NCBI GenBank assembly: GCA_031266495.1
Contig: JAISAX010000225.1
Span: forward strand, 1 to 26,270
From: Opitutaceae bacterium
GTDB lineage: Bacteria; Verrucomicrobiota; Verrucomicrobiae; Opitutales; Opitutaceae
DNA length: 26,270 nt
Reading direction: 5' to 3'
Shown here piece after piece: positions 24,401-26,270 of the stretch. The notes under the pieces were generated by a model. It made no database searches. It was not told the DNA's origin and saw only the letters and a list, made by a program, of their open reading frames with translations. A program made the translations under genes and the position numbers. Within the stretch, counting starts at the first letter, position 1, and the number at the start of each line of letters is the position of its first letter.

Positions 24401-26270
24401 CGATTGCCCTGACCGGTACAGGCGGAGCGACCTTCGACGGCACCGACAGCACGATCAACTTCGTTCGTAACGACGGCAGCACCTGGAAGCAGGAAAACAC
24501 CTGGGACATCCTCACCGCCACCGGAGACGGTGGCCTGACCGCCAGCAACCTCGACAAAGCTACGGTCAACATACGCGTAGCGGGAATGGACGGCCCTTAT
24601 ATAGGCCACTGGAGCGCCGGGCTGACGAACACGGCAACTGCGATCCAGGTAAAGACCGACTACCGCAACCTGCAAGTCACCTGGGACGGCGCGGACAGTG
24701 ACATCGCCTCCACCACCGCGTGGAAGAAAGGCGGCGTGGCCCTCACCGACGAAAGTTTCATCGCCAATGATTCCCTCATTTTCGGTTCTGCTGGCAGCAA
24801 GAGCGTCACCGTCGGTGCCGCCGCCACCGTCAGCGGCCTGACCGTGGAGGCGACGGGCTACACCTTCAGCGGAGAAAAGCTCACCGGCACCGCGACGGCC
24901 AAAGATGCGGACTACACCCCCACCGGAGCCCTGCTCGTGACGGCCAACGGCGGAGCGACGTTTGACAACGCGCTCGACTTCGTCTCGGCGGAAATCGCAG
25001 GCGCAGCCACAATCAACAATACCCTGACCGTCGCCGAAGGCGTGACGGTGCGCGCCGGCGGCACGCTATCCGGCACGGGCACGATCACCGGCAACACTCA
25101 CACGCTGGAGGCGGGCAGCACGCTGGCCCCCGGAGCCATCGGCGACACGACGGCAGGCAAGACTCTGATCTTCCAGAAGACGATCCCCCTGACCCTCAGC
25201 GGGCTCACGTATGCCATCGACGCCGACGCCAGCACGTCCGACAAGATCGCCCTGACCGGCGCGGGCAACGCGACCTTCGACGGCACCGGCAGCACGATCA
25301 ACTTCGCCCGCAACGACGGCGGGACATGGAAGCAGGAAAAAACCTGGGACATCCTCACTGCCACGGGAGGCACCCTGACCGTACAAAACCTTGCCGCTGC
25401 CACGCTCAACATGAGCGCGGCGGACCGGGATGCCGCCAGCTACACGGGCCACTGGAGCGCCGGGCTGACGAACACGGCGACGGCGATCCAGGTGAAGACC
25501 GGCTATCGCAACCTGCAAGTCACCTGGAACGGCGCGGACAGCACCCTTGCCTCCGCCACCGCGTGGCAGAAAGGCAACGCAGCCCTCAGCAACGAAAGTT
25601 TCATCACCAATGACTTCCTTGTTTTCGGCGCTGTCGGCAACAAGAGCGTCAACGTCGGCACAGCGGCCACCGTCAGCGGCCTGACCGTGGAGGCGACGGG
25701 CTACACCTTCGGCGGAGAAAAGCTCACCGGCACGACGACGGCCAAAGATGCGGACTACACCGTCACCGGAGCCCTGCTTGTGACGGCCAACGGCGGAGCG
25801 ACGTTCGACAACGCGCTCGAATTCGTTTCCGCCGAAATCGCAGGCGCAGCCGCGTTCAACAGCACGCTGACCCTGACCGCCGCCGATGGCATGACTGTGC
25901 TCACCGGCGGCACGCTGGGCGGCACGGGCACGATCACCGGCGACGTATCTATTGCGGACGGGGGCATGCTGGCCCCCGGCAACTCGCCCGGCGCGCTGAC
26001 GGTCAACGGCAACGTGACGCTGGGAACCGGAGCCACTGCGCTCTTCGAGATCGGCGGCGCGGGCGACGGCGAGTACGACCGGTTGATCATCAGCGCCGCC
26101 AGCGGCTCCGCCGCGCTGACCCTGGGCGGCACGCTCGAACTGGTAGCGTATAACGGATACACGGGCGCGGAGGGCGACACGTTCCGGCTCTTCGATCTGG
26201 TGAGCGGAGCGACCGTCACCGGCGAGTTCGAGGGCGGCATCAACGGTTTCGCCCTGGGCGACGGTCTGGC
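21403..26270 (+). CDS. Giant secreted protein with autotransporter-associated beta-strand repeats (3' partial)
   Basis: The frame from ATG 21403 stays open to the window end, giving at least 1622 codons with no stop. After a signal peptide (ALAALAIAAAVAVLSLASPLRAAA) come repeats of the PATR type (PF12951): TKLGTGTLTLSG, KQGAGTLTLTGANTYTGETDI, KQGAGTLVLAG, KQGAGTLTLTGANTYTGTTSI and KTGAGTLTLTGANTYTEGTAI. Further on is an LAPGNSPGALTVNGNVTLGTG segment typical of the end of such passengers. They form a long right-handed beta-helix displayed at the cell surface. The C-terminal anchor (autotransporter barrel or PEP-CTERM) lies beyond the window, so the export route is unknown. The gene has grown by internal duplication. 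Composition is Thr/Gly/Ala/Asn-rich and nearly free of Cys. Confidence 0.9.
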   Translation, partial: MKLQMPRTPPTLTAAALRPRPALAALAIAAAVAVLSLASPLRAAATWSTGGPDQPITSNRTVTVSSGAETESTPLTGSTGGVTLTKLGTGTLTLSGTLDGYVGNLVLGSATGSTTAGGWLILAGDNRAYAGNVTVGYGSLAMASDTNFGTGTYTLYGNSASTGAFLRLTGTTGTAYSKGIALRGSYNAITTDNAVTLSGVLGNGAAAGGFHKQGAGTLTLTGANTYTGETDITAGTLALAGGGSIATSSLVAFNDANATFDISGISTATATIKALVDSSSTKGSVVLGSKELLLNGTNNTEYYGTIAGTAGSTLTRAGTGITRLYGDNSAFEGKTKVTGGTLSIGANTNVGVIIDGGTLELRDTGTYAKGWTIGNSTDSKISVGSGLTATLTNPLVGTSGTLTKQGAGTLVLAGVNTGYAGNVTVGGGTLAMASDDNFGTGTYTLYYGTLSLTGESGTDYTRGNIALRGNGGILTANDVTYSGVLGNSADGAGGFTKQGAGTLTLTGANTYTGTTSINAGTLALAGGGSIATSSEISFGGNNTTFDISGISADTATIKRLNSSSSNTGVVVNLGNKELVHNGTSPDSYYGTITGNATSKLTKAGSGYIYLYGDNSAFAGTTRITGGYLNIGSDSNAPGDTTADGTARRIIDGGILELRETGTYAKGWTIGSSTASKIRIANGLTATLTSPLVGGTGGTLAKTNAGTLILTGTLAGYQGDLVVGDATGSLTVGGKLVLAGDNRNYAGNVTVGTGTLAVASADSFGTGTYTLYGYSASSSYQSILSLTGENGTIYTRGNIALRGTYNRNTIETANNVTLNGVLGDGAAAGGFNKTGAGTLTLTGANTYTEGTAINAGKLVVSGAGAHLGPGALTFSTEGNTLTITDRAAQRFTGDVGSTTLANNAQVTVSNGATLEYGDAVSDNFYAPLQLGSGTTLAGLGTIRDANASTGKTAVTLAAGSTLAPGAIGSTTPGTLTFNKAAPLTFSGLTYAIDANATTSDTIALTGTGGATFDGTDSTINFVRNDGSTWKQENTWDILTATGDGGLTASNLDKATVNIRVAGMDGPYIGHWSAGLTNTATAIQVKTDYRNLQVTWDGADSDIASTTAWKKGGVALTDESFIANDSLIFGSAGSKSVTVGAAATVSGLTVEATGYTFSGEKLTGTATAKDADYTPTGALLVTANGGATFDNALDFVSAEIAGAATINNTLTVAEGVTVRAGGTLSGTGTITGNTHTLEAGSTLAPGAIGDTTAGKTLIFQKTIPLTLSGLTYAIDADASTSDKIALTGAGNATFDGTGSTINFARNDGGTWKQEKTWDILTATGGTLTVQNLAAATLNMSAADRDAASYTGHWSAGLTNTATAIQVKTGYRNLQVTWNGADSTLASATAWQKGNAALSNESFITNDFLVFGAVGNKSVNVGTAATVSGLTVEATGYTFGGEKLTGTTTAKDADYTVTGALLVTANGGATFDNALEFVSAEIAGAAAFNSTLTLTAADGMTVLTGGTLGGTGTITGDVSIADGGMLAPGNSPGALTVNGNVTLGTGATALFEIGGAGDGEYDRLIISAASGSAALTLGGTLELVAYNGYTGAEGDTFRLFDLVSGATVTGEFEGGINGFALGDGL
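21787..23940 (+). repeat. Three long diverged copies inside the giant gene
   Basis: The 20-mer TACGCAGGCAATGTGACGGT occurs at 21787, 22657 and 23632, each followed by closely similar sequence (a GCATCCGA-type segment, then TTTCGGCACCGG or TTTTGGCACCGG, then ACGTACACCCTCTAT). This marks copies of about 870 and 975 bp. The third copy is cut short by a different block. Confidence 0.8.
24271..25850 (+). repeat. Two tandem ~840-bp copies inside the giant gene
   Basis: Matching anchors lie 840-843 bp apart: GCGGGCAGCACGCT at 24271 and 25111, GGCCACTGGAGCGCCGGGCT at 24604 and 25447, and GTGGAGGCGACGGGCTACAC at 24844 and 25687. Long nearly identical stretches lie between them, so the duplication is fairly recent. 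The period is a multiple of three and the frame is kept. Confidence 0.85.

Overview
The window is GC-rich and densely coded. It most resembles a genome of the Opitutaceae or a related Verrucomicrobiota lineage. The reasons are a LacI-type regulator beside a PEP-CTERM protein, a prepilin-like protein with a C-terminal H-X9-DG motif and a secreted glycosidase; a sigma factor of the 'TTRWTLVL' type beside a zinc-ribbon Ser/Thr kinase; and a very large protein of autotransporter-associated beta-strand repeats. The assignment is by family composition, not by any database match. GC bias opens long antisense shadow frames, which I left out.

Layout. 1-595: C-terminal end of a DNA helicase-type protein (+). 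608-2670: IclR regulator and FAD-dependent oxidoreductase, joined by an ATGA overlap (-). 2671-3092: AT-rich promoter zone, then a REP/MITE-like cluster of hairpins. 3093-5939: beta-propeller protein, exported esterase and hexapeptide acetyltransferase in one tight run (+). 5911-6984: LacI-type regulator (-), divergent from a PEP-CTERM protein (7142-7894), a prepilin-like protein (7937-8668), a terminator and a secreted clan GH-A glycosidase (8735-10906). A perfect 16-bp palindrome lies between the divergent genes. 10991-15156: a 970-residue multi-domain Ser/Thr kinase, a small secreted protein that duplicates the kinase's last domain, and a sigma factor (+). 15314-19518: an ABCG-like transporter, a small lipoprotein and a secreted repeat protein, a likely three-gene operon (-). 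19519-20410: non-coding or ambiguous DNA holding a G12/C12 tract, a hairpin and an array of nine 42-bp repeats. 20411-21334: a DUF6261-like protein (+). 21403 to the end: a giant secreted beta-strand-repeat protein, cut off by the window edge.

Functions. The first half looks devoted to carbohydrate use and its control (IclR, LacI, esterase, glycosidase, propeller). The middle is a signalling unit (kinase plus sigma factor). The last third concerns the cell envelope and surface.

The most unusual object is the array at 19982-20337. Nine units repeat at exactly 42 bp, and each carries a 12-bp core that is often a perfect palindrome, although the palindrome's sequence changes between units (CGTTTGCAAACG, CGCCCATGGGCG, CGTTTCGAAACG). 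This looks like compensatory change that preserves symmetry. The array lies directly upstream of the DUF6261-like gene. An open frame running through the whole array as a 14-residue repeat stops four bases before that gene's ATG. Array and gene are the best candidate here for an undescribed two-part system.
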